From: BOG-908 sp963692875
GTDB lineage: Bacteria > Pseudomonadota > Alphaproteobacteria > Acetobacterales > Acetobacteraceae
Length of the DNA stretch: 64,000 nt
Direction: 5' to 3'
Assembly (NCBI GenBank): GCA_965198755.1
Contig: OZ240673.1
Location: forward strand, 3,410,001-3,474,000
In this document: in pieces, positions 26,869 through 36,074 of the stretch
Position numbering within the stretch: position 1 is the stretch's first letter
Layout: each line of letters opens with the position of its first letter
Notes under the pieces: generated by a model
Told to the model about the DNA's origin: nothing
Databases searched by the model: none
What the model saw: only the letters and a program-made list of their open reading frames with translations
Position numbers and translations under genes: made by a program

Positions 26869-28284
26869 TTAGGGAGCGGGAATGGTGCCGATCGCCTCGA
26901 TCTGCACGCGAGCGGTCGGCAGCGGTCCCGGCCCATGAACCGCGACGAACTCCGCTGCGGGTAGCGTAGGACCGGGTAGAAACCAGCGGCGAACGGCCTC
27001 GAAGACCGCGATGTCCGCCTCATCGCCGACGTAGACCGTCATCTTGACGAGGGCGTCCAGCGATGAACCCGCGGCGCGAGCCGCCTCGTCAAGTCGCGAG
27101 AAGGCCGCATAGCTTTGCGCCGCCATGCCGGGAACGCGCTGCGAGGCCTCCAAGGCAGCGATCGAAGCCCGCGCCTGTTCGGGCAGATCCGCGCTCGAGC
27201 GGACGAGATTGCCGTGAGGATCGTGCCCCAGCATCCCCGAGAAGAACACCAACGGGCCAACCACCACCCCCGCGGGCGCGGCGAACGGCGCCGTGCCGCT
27301 CCAACCAATCGGCCGCATGGCCAGACCATGAGTCGGATCAAGCACCGTGAGCTCAATCTCGATCCGGCAACCGCGATGTCCCACCTCGTCGAAGGCCGAC
27401 ACCGCCAGCGCGGGCTCGTGCCTCGCGAACGCCTCGCGGTGGACGCGGTGAAAGATCGCAAAGTCCCTGACGTCAGCTAGGTAGACCGTCGACAGCACCA
27501 CGTCGTCGAACGTCAATCCCGTGCTTTCGAGCAGCTCGCGAAGCTGAGCGTACACGTACCAGGTCTGGGCCGCGATCGGCCCGTCGCGGCTGTCAGGATG
27601 GCTGCGGCCAGTCGCCAGGCTGCGGCCCTCCGGCGGAACATCGTCGAAACCCTGCACGACGGGCTTGCCCGGCGCGGAGGTCTTGATCGGGATGTGACCG
27701 GCGGTGAAGACGAGCGGTCCGGAGCGCACCGCCTGCGAGTAGTGCGACGCCGACGGCAGCCGCGACAGGTCGACCGCGGCGACCACTTCGCGGGGGCCGA
27801 ACAGTGCGTCCGCACCCGGCGCGACCGCGATCGCATCGAGTCCGATCCATTCCTCGCGCGGGCCAGGAATCGCGGTCACGCCAAGCCCGCTGGAGGGCGA
27901 AGGCACTGGCTGCCAGTGTCGGCGAACCTGCTCGTAACAGGGAAAGAACCGCTTGTCCTTCTGCCAGACATGCTGGCGCAGGATCTGGCTGTTGTCGCTT
28001 CCCGCCCTGACCAGCACGTCCTCGAGCCACTGATGAGCGCCCCAGGCGCTGGCGGTCACCAGCCCTTCATAGGCATCGACCAGGGGATAGCCCTGCCGCT
28101 TGACCTGCCCTTCGGGTTGCAACCCGCCGAACCCGGCGCCAGCCCGTGCCGACCGTGCGCCGGACGTGAACACCAGTCCGCCCGCGATCACAGCGTCCGG
28201 ATAGCGACCTGCGCTCGCCGACTCGTCCAGGTAGATCGCCCGGCGCTCGATGCCCTGTTCACGCGCTTGTATCTTGGTTGTCAT
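26869..28284 (-). CDS. three-domain RidA-like (YjgF/YER057c/UK114) protein, paralogue 1
   Basis: 471 residues made of three RidA-fold repeats, near 20-160, 165-320 and 330-470. Each has the (V/L)VF(T/F)(S/A)G strand. Domains 2 and 3 keep the arginine that binds the carboxylate of the imine substrate (GCRIEIELTV, TARVQIEAIG); domain 1 has IGLDAIAV instead. Single-domain RidA hydrolyses reactive enamine/imine intermediates. Three in one chain may form an internal pseudo-trimer, the normal RidA oligomer. A second, divergent copy lies at 37399-38781 in the same cluster. Confidence 0.82.
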   Translation of the reverse strand: MTTKIQAREQGIERRAIYLDESASAGRYPDAVIAGGLVFTSGARSARAGAGFGGLQPEGQVKRQGYPLVDAYEGLVTASAWGAHQWLEDVLVRAGSDNSQILRQHVWQKDKRFFPCYEQVRRHWQPVPSPSSGLGVTAIPGPREEWIGLDAIAVAPGADALFGPREVVAAVDLSRLPSASHYSQAVRSGPLVFTAGHIPIKTSAPGKPVVQGFDDVPPEGRSLATGRSHPDSRDGPIAAQTWYVYAQLRELLESTGLTFDDVVLSTVYLADVRDFAIFHRVHREAFARHEPALAVSAFDEVGHRGCRIEIELTVLDPTHGLAMRPIGWSGTAPFAAPAGVVVGPLVFFSGMLGHDPHGNLVRSSADLPEQARASIAALEASQRVPGMAAQSYAAFSRLDEAARAAGSSLDALVKMTVYVGDEADIAVFEAVRRWFLPGPTLPAAEFVAVHGPGPLPTARVQIEAIGTIPAP

Positions 28285-28342
28285 GTGCTGCCTCGCTCGA
28301 TCGGCATGCCCCTGCGCGGAAGCGAAAAGGCGAGAGTCGTCG

Positions 28343-29506
28343 TCAGTTCATCATCTCCACCGCGTTGCTCGCACGAGCGAAACGGCCTGGATCGGCTTGT
28401 TCGGGGTCGGGTCGCGCGATCGCCAGGTCGGCCAGTCTCCGCTCCTCCACGGCAATCCCCAGGCCGGGACCGGCCAGCACGGCTCCTGAACCGGCAAGCG
28501 GCAATGGTTCGGCGACGGCGTCCTCGTCGAGATAAGGCGCGGTGAGACTTACGCCCCAGCGGGGCGATGCCATGGCGCTGGCAACGTGCAGCGTGCTGGC
28601 GTTGGCAATGCTGGTCTCGCCGACCTTGCCCGACAGGTTGACCGCCAGACCGAGCCCGGCGGCCAAGGCACCCGCATCGCGCAGGGGCGTCACTCCGCCA
28701 GCCTTGATGAGCTTCAGGCTCACCCCGCGGGCAGTTTCGTCTGTGGCACAGCGCACGATGTCCGCCGGACCCCGGATCGCCTCGTCTGCGCCCCATGGCA
28801 CGTCGCAAGCAGCGGCAAGTGCCGCAGCCTGCGATGCCTGCCCTGGCGGTAACGGCTGCTCCAGGAACAGCATCGGCGTGCCGGCGAGTCCCGCGCAGAA
28901 GCTCTCCGCCTGGTGCGCCGACCACCCCGCGTTCGCATCCGCCGCGACCAGCGCGCGGCCGGCGACCTCCGCGGCAAGGACACGGACGCAGTGCAGCTCC
29001 TCCTCCACCGAGGCGTTCGCGACCTTCACCTTTATCAACTGCGCTCCCTGCGCCAGCCACCGCCGACAGTCGCCGATCCAGTCCGGGCTGGCGAAGTCGA
29101 TCAGGGCGATGATCGGTGCATCCAGCCTTTCGCTGCCGCCCAACAGCCGTGACACCGAGATACCCAGCGAGCGGGCAACGACATCATGCAATGCCATGTC
29201 CACCGCCGCGCGGGCGGACGACGCCGCAGGTGCCAATCCGGCCATGGCCTCGGCCAGGCGACGCAGGTCGCGCGCATCGCAGCCTCGCAGGTGCTCGCCC
29301 AGCCGAGCGAGCACGTCCAGGATGTCGTTCGCCGTCTCTCCCGTGAGCAGGGTCGCGACGTTGGCTTCGCCCCAGCCCGGCGCCCGCGCCTCCGTCACCA
29401 GCCGAACGACGACCGTCTCCGACGACGCGATGGTCCGCCCGGCCATTTGCAAGGGATGGCGGAGCGCGATAGCGAGGTGAAACGTCTCGAGGCGCAGGAT
29501 TTTCAC
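28343..29506 (-). CDS. mandelate racemase/muconate lactonizing enzyme (enolase superfamily)
   Basis: 387 residues, GTG start at 29506, nine bases after the hydratase stop. The N-terminal capping domain is followed by the barrel: KVKVANAS (catalytic Lys region), VAADANAGW (first metal Asp), LFLEQPLPPG (Glu), WGADEAIRG (Glu/Asp) and VSLKLIKAGGV (second Lys). It resembles cycloisomerase or dipeptide-epimerase-like members rather than sugar-acid dehydratases. In this block it may act on a cyclic or unsaturated acid; substrate unknown. Confidence 0.86.
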   Translation of the reverse strand: MKILRLETFHLAIALRHPLQMAGRTIASSETVVVRLVTEARAPGWGEANVATLLTGETANDILDVLARLGEHLRGCDARDLRRLAEAMAGLAPAASSARAAVDMALHDVVARSLGISVSRLLGGSERLDAPIIALIDFASPDWIGDCRRWLAQGAQLIKVKVANASVEEELHCVRVLAAEVAGRALVAADANAGWSAHQAESFCAGLAGTPMLFLEQPLPPGQASQAAALAAACDVPWGADEAIRGPADIVRCATDETARGVSLKLIKAGGVTPLRDAGALAAGLGLAVNLSGKVGETSIANASTLHVASAMASPRWGVSLTAPYLDEDAVAEPLPLAGSGAVLAGPGLGIAVEERRLADLAIARPDPEQADPGRFARASNAVEMMN

Positions 29507-29515
29507 CGATCGACG

Positions 29516-30436
29516 TCAGTGCTGCTTGGCGGCTTCTGGCGAGGCGTCGAGCCCGGCCAGATACTCGTCCACGACGGCCTTGTTGCGAACCCGGAACTGG
29601 TTGAAGTCGGGGCGCCGCTTCTCGCGGAAGGCGTTCATCCCCTCCATACCCTCCTCGGAGCCCCAGACATGCGCGAGAAGCTCCACGCCCGCAGTCCAGG
29701 ACGCATAGAGGTTGTCCGACTCATGATTGAGCGAACGCTTGGTCATCCGGATCGTCTGGCTGCTATGGCTCTTGATCGTCTCGCACAACTCCAGCGTCCT
29801 GGCTTTGAGTTGGTCGAGCGGCACCGCATGATTGGCGAGCCCGAGCTGGACCGCCTCGGCCGCGGACAGCCGGCGCGCGCAGAAGATCATCTCGCGGGCG
29901 ATCCGCTCGCCGACGATGCGCGGAAGGTATTGCGTGGCGCCTACGGTCGGGCACGCACCCACCTTGGCCCCGGTTTGCCCGAAAACGGCGTTGTCGGACG
30001 CGACCACGATGTCGCACCACAGAGCAAGTTCATTGCCGCCGCCCATGCACCAGCCATTGACCATCGCGATCACCGGAATGGTGAGGTTGCGGATCGTCAT
30101 CGCGCAACCCTGCATCCGGTCGTTCCAGTGGCTGGCGTTGACCCAGTTGAGCCGCATCATCGATCCGAAATCGCCGCCCGAGCAGAACGCCTCCTCGCCC
30201 GCGCCCGTAATCACCGCGCAGGCGATGGTCGGGTCGTTGCGCGTCGTGCGCAGCGCATGCACGATCTCGTCGAGCGTCAATTCACGGATCGCGTTCAACA
30301 CATGCGGCCGGTCGATCGTGATCCAGGCAATCTGGTCGACCACCTCGAAGATGATATCCGTGTAACTGCCGTCCGAGGCGACAAGACTGGGGTGGTGCGT
30401 ATCGAGCGGAGCTTGCATGTCGTGTGATCCGTTCAT
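29516..30436 (-). CDS. enoyl-CoA hydratase/isomerase, BadI/MenB-like
   Basis: 306 residues. The crotonase core shows ITIDRPHVLNAIRELTLDEI, the oxyanion-hole strands GAGEEAFCSGGDFGSM and VNGWCMGGGNELALWCDIV, and a C-terminal REKRRPDFNQFR. The pattern is closest to BadI (2-ketocyclohexanecarboxyl-CoA hydrolase) and MenB, which open or close rings, rather than to beta-oxidation hydratases. It overlaps the upstream hydrolase gene by ATGA (30433-30436). Inference: ring cleavage of a CoA-activated cyclic ketone. Confidence 0.85.
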   Translation of the reverse strand: MNGSHDMQAPLDTHHPSLVASDGSYTDIIFEVVDQIAWITIDRPHVLNAIRELTLDEIVHALRTTRNDPTIACAVITGAGEEAFCSGGDFGSMMRLNWVNASHWNDRMQGCAMTIRNLTIPVIAMVNGWCMGGGNELALWCDIVVASDNAVFGQTGAKVGACPTVGATQYLPRIVGERIAREMIFCARRLSAAEAVQLGLANHAVPLDQLKARTLELCETIKSHSSQTIRMTKRSLNHESDNLYASWTAGVELLAHVWGSEEGMEGMNAFREKRRPDFNQFRVRNKAVVDEYLAGLDASPEAAKQH

Positions 30437-31650
30437 CGGGTGGAAAAAATCAGCCGCCGGTCGTGATCGGCGGGAAAACCCTTGGTCAGCGCTGTCAGGA
30501 TCCAGTCCGCGATCGCCGGGTAGATGTCGGCCGCGACTTCCCCCATCGGGTGGAACACATCCTCATAGAGCCACAGCTCCCTGGGGCAGCTCAGGCTGTC
30601 GATGAACGCGCGGACGTCCTCGGGCGGGCACAGTTCGTCCATGTCACCACCGACGAGAAGGTAGGGCACGTCCAGCGCACTGCTCACGCGTTCGAAGTTG
30701 TCGTGCATCTCGCCAACGAGCCGGTCGAAAGCGGGCTCGTCGTACTCGTTGGTCATGTACATGTGGATGCGCTTGAAGTTCGGCTGCGCCTGCTCGAAGA
30801 TCACGTCCAGCGGGCCGACACAGGGCATCTGCCCCACCACCGCTTTCACGCGCTTGTCGTGCGATCCGATCTCAACGCCGTAGCGGGTGCCCATGCTGGT
30901 CCCGAACACCCCGATCCGGTCCGCGTCGACGTCGTCGCGTGTCAGCAGGTAGTCGATCGCGGCGCTGCCCGCCCGGGCATAGTTGCCGACCTTCAGCCAC
31001 ACGCCGTTGATGTTGCTTTCGCCTTGGCCGGGGCCGTCAATCACGAGCACGTTCATGCCGCGGCGGGCGAAGTCGTTGTTGAACGGGTTGGGAAAGTCCT
31101 CCTTGGTCGCGTCCATGCCCGGAACGTAGAGCACCGTTGGCTTGGCTCCGTCCCCCGGCGCCTTGTGGAACAGGCCGGTGATGGCCTGCCCGTCCCCGAT
31201 CTCAATGCGGTGGCGCGAAACTGCGCCGTCGAGGAGCTCGATCAGCCGGTCGTAGCAACGCAGCTCGGCGGCGTGGTTGGCCATCTTGACCGGATTGCGA
31301 TGCGCCGGGATCAAGTGCTGCGCGCGCCCCCAGTAGAGCGCTGCACGGTGGTAATGCTGGCTTGCGGTAACACGATGTCCCGCGTCGTACGCCGCGGCAG
31401 CGAGCGCCTGCTGTTGTTTCGCCACGCGAGCCCATTCGCGGGGTAGCGCGCGGCGGCCGGAGAGCCGCGAGAAGACCCGCTCGATGTCCGGCAGCTTGAA
31501 GCCACGCTCCAGCCGCACGCCCAGGATGCCGGGGTGCAGCACATCCTCGTTGTCGGTCAGCTTGATGAAGTTGTCGAAAATCCAGTTCTGGCCAGCGCGC
31601 GGCTGCTGTCGCCGCATGGTCCCGGTCGGCCGGCTGGAAGCGTCGTTCAT
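30433..31650 (-). CDS. alpha/beta-hydrolase of the FrsA/2,6-dihydroxypseudo-oxynicotine hydrolase type
   Basis: 405 residues with a long helical N-terminal region (1-140), then the core: TVLYVPGMDATKEDF, VLVIDGPGQGES, nucleophile GTSMGTRYG, acid GGDMDELCPPED and His in EDVFHPMGEV. C-C bond hydrolases of this group cleave beta-diketone or ring-fission products; others are esterases. The gene is coupled at both ends by four-base stop/start overlaps to the acyl-CoA synthetase and the hydratase, so these act in one pathway. Confidence 0.85.
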   Translation of the reverse strand: MNDASSRPTGTMRRQQPRAGQNWIFDNFIKLTDNEDVLHPGILGVRLERGFKLPDIERVFSRLSGRRALPREWARVAKQQQALAAAAYDAGHRVTASQHYHRAALYWGRAQHLIPAHRNPVKMANHAAELRCYDRLIELLDGAVSRHRIEIGDGQAITGLFHKAPGDGAKPTVLYVPGMDATKEDFPNPFNNDFARRGMNVLVIDGPGQGESNINGVWLKVGNYARAGSAAIDYLLTRDDVDADRIGVFGTSMGTRYGVEIGSHDKRVKAVVGQMPCVGPLDVIFEQAQPNFKRIHMYMTNEYDEPAFDRLVGEMHDNFERVSSALDVPYLLVGGDMDELCPPEDVRAFIDSLSCPRELWLYEDVFHPMGEVAADIYPAIADWILTALTKGFPADHDRRLIFSTR

Positions 31651-33650
31651 GACCTATCTCCCGATTGCTCGGCCAGCTCCGCACGACGGACGCGCTCGCG
31701 TGCCGGTCTGATGCGCAGGCCGTGGCCGAGCGCTTCGATCGCGTCCGGATTTAGCAGCGCGACAAGATCACCCGGGGGCTCGCCGAGCAGCGCGGCCCGG
31801 ATCACACGGCGCATGATCTTCTGGTTGCGCGTGCGGGGCAGCAAGTCGACGAAGACGAAGAAGGCGGGGCGGAACGGGGCGCCCGCCGACGCCGCCAGCA
31901 GGTCCGAGAGATCTCGAGCGGCGCGCTCCGGCGACGGCGCATCGTCGGCCAGCACGGCGGCGCAGGCGAGTTGCGCGCCGGCGATCGGGTCGGGGATGCC
32001 GACGACCGCCGCCTCGACGAGGAGGCCGCTTTCGACCAGGATCGATTCCAGTTCCGCAGGCCCGGTTCGCTTGCCGGCAATCTTGATGGTGTCGTCGGAG
32101 CGGCCGAGCAGGAACCACAGGCCATCCGGATCACGCCTGGCAAAGTCGCCTTGGACCCAGCAGCCGGGAATAGCGCGCCAGTAACTGTCGATAAAGCGCT
32201 CCGGCGACTGCCACAGGCCGCGCGTGATGCCGATCGAGGGTGCGCGCAGGACCAGTTCGCCCGCCTCGCCGTCCGGGAGCGAATGCCCCTCCGGATCGAC
32301 GATGTCCGCGCCAACGCCCGGCACCGCGCCACCAAAGGCGCAGGGCCGAACCGGATCGTGCAGGGTGCCGATCAGGATGGCGCCGCCGATCTCGGTTCCG
32401 CCGGCATAATTGAGGATCGGAATGCGTTCCCGGCAGACGTGACGGAAGAACCACAGCCACGAATCCTCGTTCCAAGGCTCGCCGCTCGACACCGTCGCGC
32501 GAAGGCTCGACAGATCGTAGCCGGAGATGACCTCCGGACCGAAGCGCATCATCTGCCGCACGACCGTTGGCACGATCCCGCAGATCGTCACCCGGTGGTC
32601 CTGGACGAGCCGGCCGATACGGCCGGGCTCCGGCCAGTCAGGCGCCCCTTCCGCAATGGCGAGGGTGGCACCCGCCAGCAGGGTGCCGATGATCGATTTC
32701 GGCCCGATCACCCAGCCCATATCGGTCATCCACAGCAGCCGGTCGTCGGCGTTCAGATCGAGGCACAGCAACACGTCGAGCGTGTTCTTGCCCATCAATC
32801 CGCAATGCGTGTGGACCGTGCCCTTCGGCGCTCCCGAGGTGCCGGACGTGTAGACCAGCATCGCCGGGGCGTCCGCGTCGACGATCGTCGCGGCACGGGT
32901 CGCCGGCATCAGCGCCGCCTCCCGTGCCCAATCGACATCACGCCCGCCTGTGAGATCCATCGGCTGACCACGCGTGAGCACGATGATGGTCTCGAGGTCA
33001 GCGCCGAGTTCCACGGCCGCGTCGATGACCGCCTTCATCGGCGACGGCGCTCCGCGTCGGAACGCGACGCTGACGGTCGCCACCGCGCGGGCTCCCGCGG
33101 CGCGAAGCCGCTCGGCCACGGAGCCTGAGCCGTAACCGGAGAATAACGGCAACACGATCGCGCCGACCCGAATGATCGCCATGAAAGCGACCACCGCCTC
33201 GGGCAGCATCGGCATGAACAGACCCACAACGTCGCCCGGCTTAATGCCGCGCGCATCCAGCAGTGCCGCGAAACGCTGCACCTGCTCATCCAACGCGCCG
33301 TAGGTCACCGATCGTGTCGCGCCGTCCTCCGCGCTCCAGACGATCGCTATCTTGTCTGGCGAGGTATGTTGGCGGTGACGGTCAATGCAGGAGAGCGTTA
33401 AGTTCGTACGCCCGCCCACGCACCACCTTGGATGCTCGATCCCGTCTTCCAGCAAGAGAACCTGTTCGTAGGGCTGATCGAACGCCAGGCCGAAATACTC
33501 GAATATCGCGTTCCAGAACCACGCCGGATCGGCGTCGGCCTTGCTCCGCAAGCTCGGGAGGTCCGGCAGGCCGTAGGTGGCGAGAAAGGCGGTCATCCGG
33601 CTTGCGCTCTTGACGGCGTCGCTCACTCGCCAAGGGAACTGCTCGGTCAT
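31647..33650 (-). CDS. acyl-CoA synthetase (AMP-forming), acetyl/acetoacetyl-CoA synthetase-like
   Basis: 667 residues. An N-terminal ACS-like segment (DPAWFWNAIFEYFGLAFDQP) precedes the adenylation domain: MLVYTSGTSGAPKGTVHTHC (P-loop), LNYAGGTEIGGAIL, WVQGDFARRDPDGLWFLLGR and SDDTIKIAGKRTGPAELE. The catalytic lysine expected near RTRNQKIMRR is present. It activates a carboxylic acid to its CoA thioester, probably the first cytoplasmic step for the substrate imported by the cluster. It is the first gene of the tightly coupled run and lies 118 bases downstream of the LysR gene on the same strand. Confidence 0.9.
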   Translation of the reverse strand: MTEQFPWRVSDAVKSASRMTAFLATYGLPDLPSLRSKADADPAWFWNAIFEYFGLAFDQPYEQVLLLEDGIEHPRWCVGGRTNLTLSCIDRHRQHTSPDKIAIVWSAEDGATRSVTYGALDEQVQRFAALLDARGIKPGDVVGLFMPMLPEAVVAFMAIIRVGAIVLPLFSGYGSGSVAERLRAAGARAVATVSVAFRRGAPSPMKAVIDAAVELGADLETIIVLTRGQPMDLTGGRDVDWAREAALMPATRAATIVDADAPAMLVYTSGTSGAPKGTVHTHCGLMGKNTLDVLLCLDLNADDRLLWMTDMGWVIGPKSIIGTLLAGATLAIAEGAPDWPEPGRIGRLVQDHRVTICGIVPTVVRQMMRFGPEVISGYDLSSLRATVSSGEPWNEDSWLWFFRHVCRERIPILNYAGGTEIGGAILIGTLHDPVRPCAFGGAVPGVGADIVDPEGHSLPDGEAGELVLRAPSIGITRGLWQSPERFIDSYWRAIPGCWVQGDFARRDPDGLWFLLGRSDDTIKIAGKRTGPAELESILVESGLLVEAAVVGIPDPIAGAQLACAAVLADDAPSPERAARDLSDLLAASAGAPFRPAFFVFVDLLPRTRNQKIMRRVIRAALLGEPPGDLVALLNPDAIEALGHGLRIRPARERVRRAELAEQSGDRS

Positions 33651-33768
33651 CCTGTTACCCGCCGCGCGCCTGGTTGAGCGCTATGGGCTCGACCCTAGCT
33701 CTGGGTCAGTCGCCAGGCAAAAGCGGATTTCTTATATATCCTATGCTCGTTTCGTGTAGGCGTTTGCG

Positions 33769-34665
33769 TCACGCCGGTGCGAAGGGGATGTCGCGGGCGT
33801 GCTGTGTGACAAGCGAGCGCACCGTCTTCATGGCCGAAGTCACCGGGCGTTTGGAGTTGGTCGCGATAACCAAATTTCGTACCAGCTTCGGATTTCTGAT
33901 AGACCGCACGTTGAGCTTTCCCGCAAAGGCTTCTTGTTGGACCAGTGCGTAGGGAAGTATGGTCGCGAACGTGCCGCGTGCGAGCATCTCCTTGATCAAC
34001 CCGATACTGTCGAGCTCGAGCGCGTAGGTAAGCTGGAGCCCGGCTTCCCCAACCAGCCGGTCAATAAGACCACGAAACCCGTGCGTGATGATGAGCTGAA
34101 GCGATGCAATCTGGAGAACAGAAACCGGCTCGGGCGACGCCTCGACGGTCGATGCTCCTCCAACCAGCACCATCTCCTCGCTCACGAGCAGCTTGCGGTT
34201 TATCGTCGGATGCTCGCCCAGGTCGGTCAGCACGGCCATGTCGATGCGACCTAGACTAAGCCATTCTTCAAGGAAAATGCTCAGTCCTTCCATGATGTGC
34301 AACGTCACGTCCGGCGCCAAGCGTCGGCACTCATCGATCAGAGACGCTGCGAGGATCGGGGAGAGAGAGGGAGGCAAACCGACGATGACCTGGCCCGTGG
34401 CTTTCTCCGGAGCACGCGCCACCGCCTCGCGCAATCGCTCTGCGTCGTCCAACAGGTTCCCGCCCATCGTCAGCAGCGTTGCTCCGGCTTCGGTGAGCAC
34501 CACCCCCCTCGCCGTGCGGAACAGGAGCTGCGTCCGTAGCTCCTCCTCCAGAGACTGCACGTGCCGGCTCACGGCTGGCTGCGCGATGTTGAGCGCGCGC
34601 GCCGCCTTGCTGAAGCTGCGCAGGTTCGCGACGTAGATGAAAGTCCGGATCTGCTTCAGGTCCAT
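33769..34665 (-). CDS. LysR-family transcriptional regulator
   Basis: 298 residues. The N-terminal winged helix-turn-helix is LRSFSKAARALNIAQPAVSRHVQSLEEEL, followed by the type-2 periplasmic-binding-like effector domain (GQVIVGLPPSLSPILAASLI). The effector-domain style resembles the Nac/Cbl/CynR subgroup. It is in the same direction as the synthetase operon rather than divergent, which is less usual. It probably senses the CoA ester or a pathway acid. Confidence 0.9.
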   Translation of the reverse strand: MDLKQIRTFIYVANLRSFSKAARALNIAQPAVSRHVQSLEEELRTQLLFRTARGVVLTEAGATLLTMGGNLLDDAERLREAVARAPEKATGQVIVGLPPSLSPILAASLIDECRRLAPDVTLHIMEGLSIFLEEWLSLGRIDMAVLTDLGEHPTINRKLLVSEEMVLVGGASTVEASPEPVSVLQIASLQLIITHGFRGLIDRLVGEAGLQLTYALELDSIGLIKEMLARGTFATILPYALVQQEAFAGKLNVRSIRNPKLVRNLVIATNSKRPVTSAMKTVRSLVTQHARDIPFAPA

Positions 34666-34786
34666 CGATGCATCCCGCGCGAATATTAATTATTTATGGA
34701 ACCACCTTTTCACCTTTATCCATGTTTATTTTTTGTCGCGAACCCGGTCCCTACGGCTGACGGCCTCCTGTCCTGGCCGGACGCGA

Positions 34787-35890
34787 TCACCTATGTACCC
34801 CTGCCTCGCCCGCGCCGATGAAGCGTTCGACCCGGGCGAACGCATTTTGTCGGATGTTGGCGTAGAAGAGGTCGATCTCGTTGTAATGCAGGCTGCCGGC
34901 GGGCAGACGATGCAGGTAGAACCCCGGGGCTGCCGGCTCGTCGATCATCAGGATGCCGTCGTCGCATCGTGCCCCCAAGGCCGCTCGTATCAATGAAGGC
35001 AGCTGACCTTGGCTCGGCCTACCGGGTAGTGCGCCGAGGTTGGCGCTTGCGGAGGCGGCAGGCCGACCGGTGTCGAACGTCAACGGATTGACGCACAGCG
35101 TGGTCGCGTCCCCGGCTAGGTGTCTTGACTGGTACTTCGCTTCGGCCGCGTGCCGGTACGAAGCGGGATCACCCTTCGCCTCGAAGCCGTTCCAGCTTGC
35201 AATGCAACCGATGTCGGTCGGCTTGGCGCATGGTTTGATCGACGTGTAGCGCTCTCCGAACTCTCCCAGCGCGACCGGGATGCCGGGCGTGTAGGCGGCC
35301 ACGAACTGCCGTTGCAGGAGTTTACCGTCGACCAGCTCTTCGAGCAGCCTGTAGATGTGCAGCGATCCCTGGCTATGTCCGGCGATGATGAAAGGCCGGC
35401 CATGGTTGTAATGGGCAAGGTAGAACAGAAAGGCCCTCCTGACGTCCCCGTATGCCAAGTCGAACGCCTTCTGCCCGCTCCCGTCCGTCGAGGTCACCGA
35501 TCCTGGCGCGGCCTGCCGGTAGCGTGGCGCATAGATGCGGCAACAGGCGCTGAAGACGCTGGCCTGGCGCGCGACGACGCTGCTGTCGGTCCAGTCGTTC
35601 GTCACGGCATCGGTCAAGTCCTGATTCCAGTGCGCCTTCGACAATTCGGTCGTAGGATGGACGTAGAAGACGTCCGCTTGCGCCAGTTGCGGGTCGACGG
35701 CGGGTTTAGATGCGTTTGGCGGCGCCTGGGCGGCGGCGTTCGGCCGATCGGGCAATGCGGCCCAGGCGGACCGGTCTCGATAATCCGGCGCTTTTGGATG
35801 TGCGTCAGCGTCAAACGTCGGTCTGTTCTCGGGAAGCGGGGCCGCCGCCGCCAGCAACATGGCACACGCCAGCAAGAACGCTCGGATCAT
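34787..35890 (-). CDS. DUF3089 alpha/beta-hydrolase-like exported protein
   Basis: 367 residues from MIRAFLLACAMLLAAAA, a clear signal peptide; the open frame extends 96 codons further but without features. DUF3089 motifs seen are AQADVFYVHPTTEL, FSACCRIYAPRYRQA, the nucleophile elbow IIAGHSQGSLHIYRLL, and C-terminal SLHYNEIDLFYANIRQNA. Members are uncharacterised periplasmic or outer lipases/esterases. In this cluster it may release an acid from an ester before uptake. Confidence 0.83.
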   Translation of the reverse strand: MIRAFLLACAMLLAAAAPLPENRPTFDADAHPKAPDYRDRSAWAALPDRPNAAAQAPPNASKPAVDPQLAQADVFYVHPTTELSKAHWNQDLTDAVTNDWTDSSVVARQASVFSACCRIYAPRYRQAAPGSVTSTDGSGQKAFDLAYGDVRRAFLFYLAHYNHGRPFIIAGHSQGSLHIYRLLEELVDGKLLQRQFVAAYTPGIPVALGEFGERYTSIKPCAKPTDIGCIASWNGFEAKGDPASYRHAAEAKYQSRHLAGDATTLCVNPLTFDTGRPAASASANLGALPGRPSQGQLPSLIRAALGARCDDGILMIDEPAAPGFYLHRLPAGSLHYNEIDLFYANIRQNAFARVERFIGAGEAGVHR

Positions 35891-36074
35891 GTCAGGTACA
35901 CCCGTGGGCGGGCATGCGGCCTGCCCTAACGTATCGGCGCGATCGAGGCACTGCCCGGGTGGTCGAGCGCTCGACCGAGAAGCTGGTTCGCGCCGACGTG
36001 TGAGGTCGTCGCCGCGCGGCAAGTCGGCCCAGTCACGTCGGCGCATCGCTGAACGCCGTCGCGGAGGAAAACGC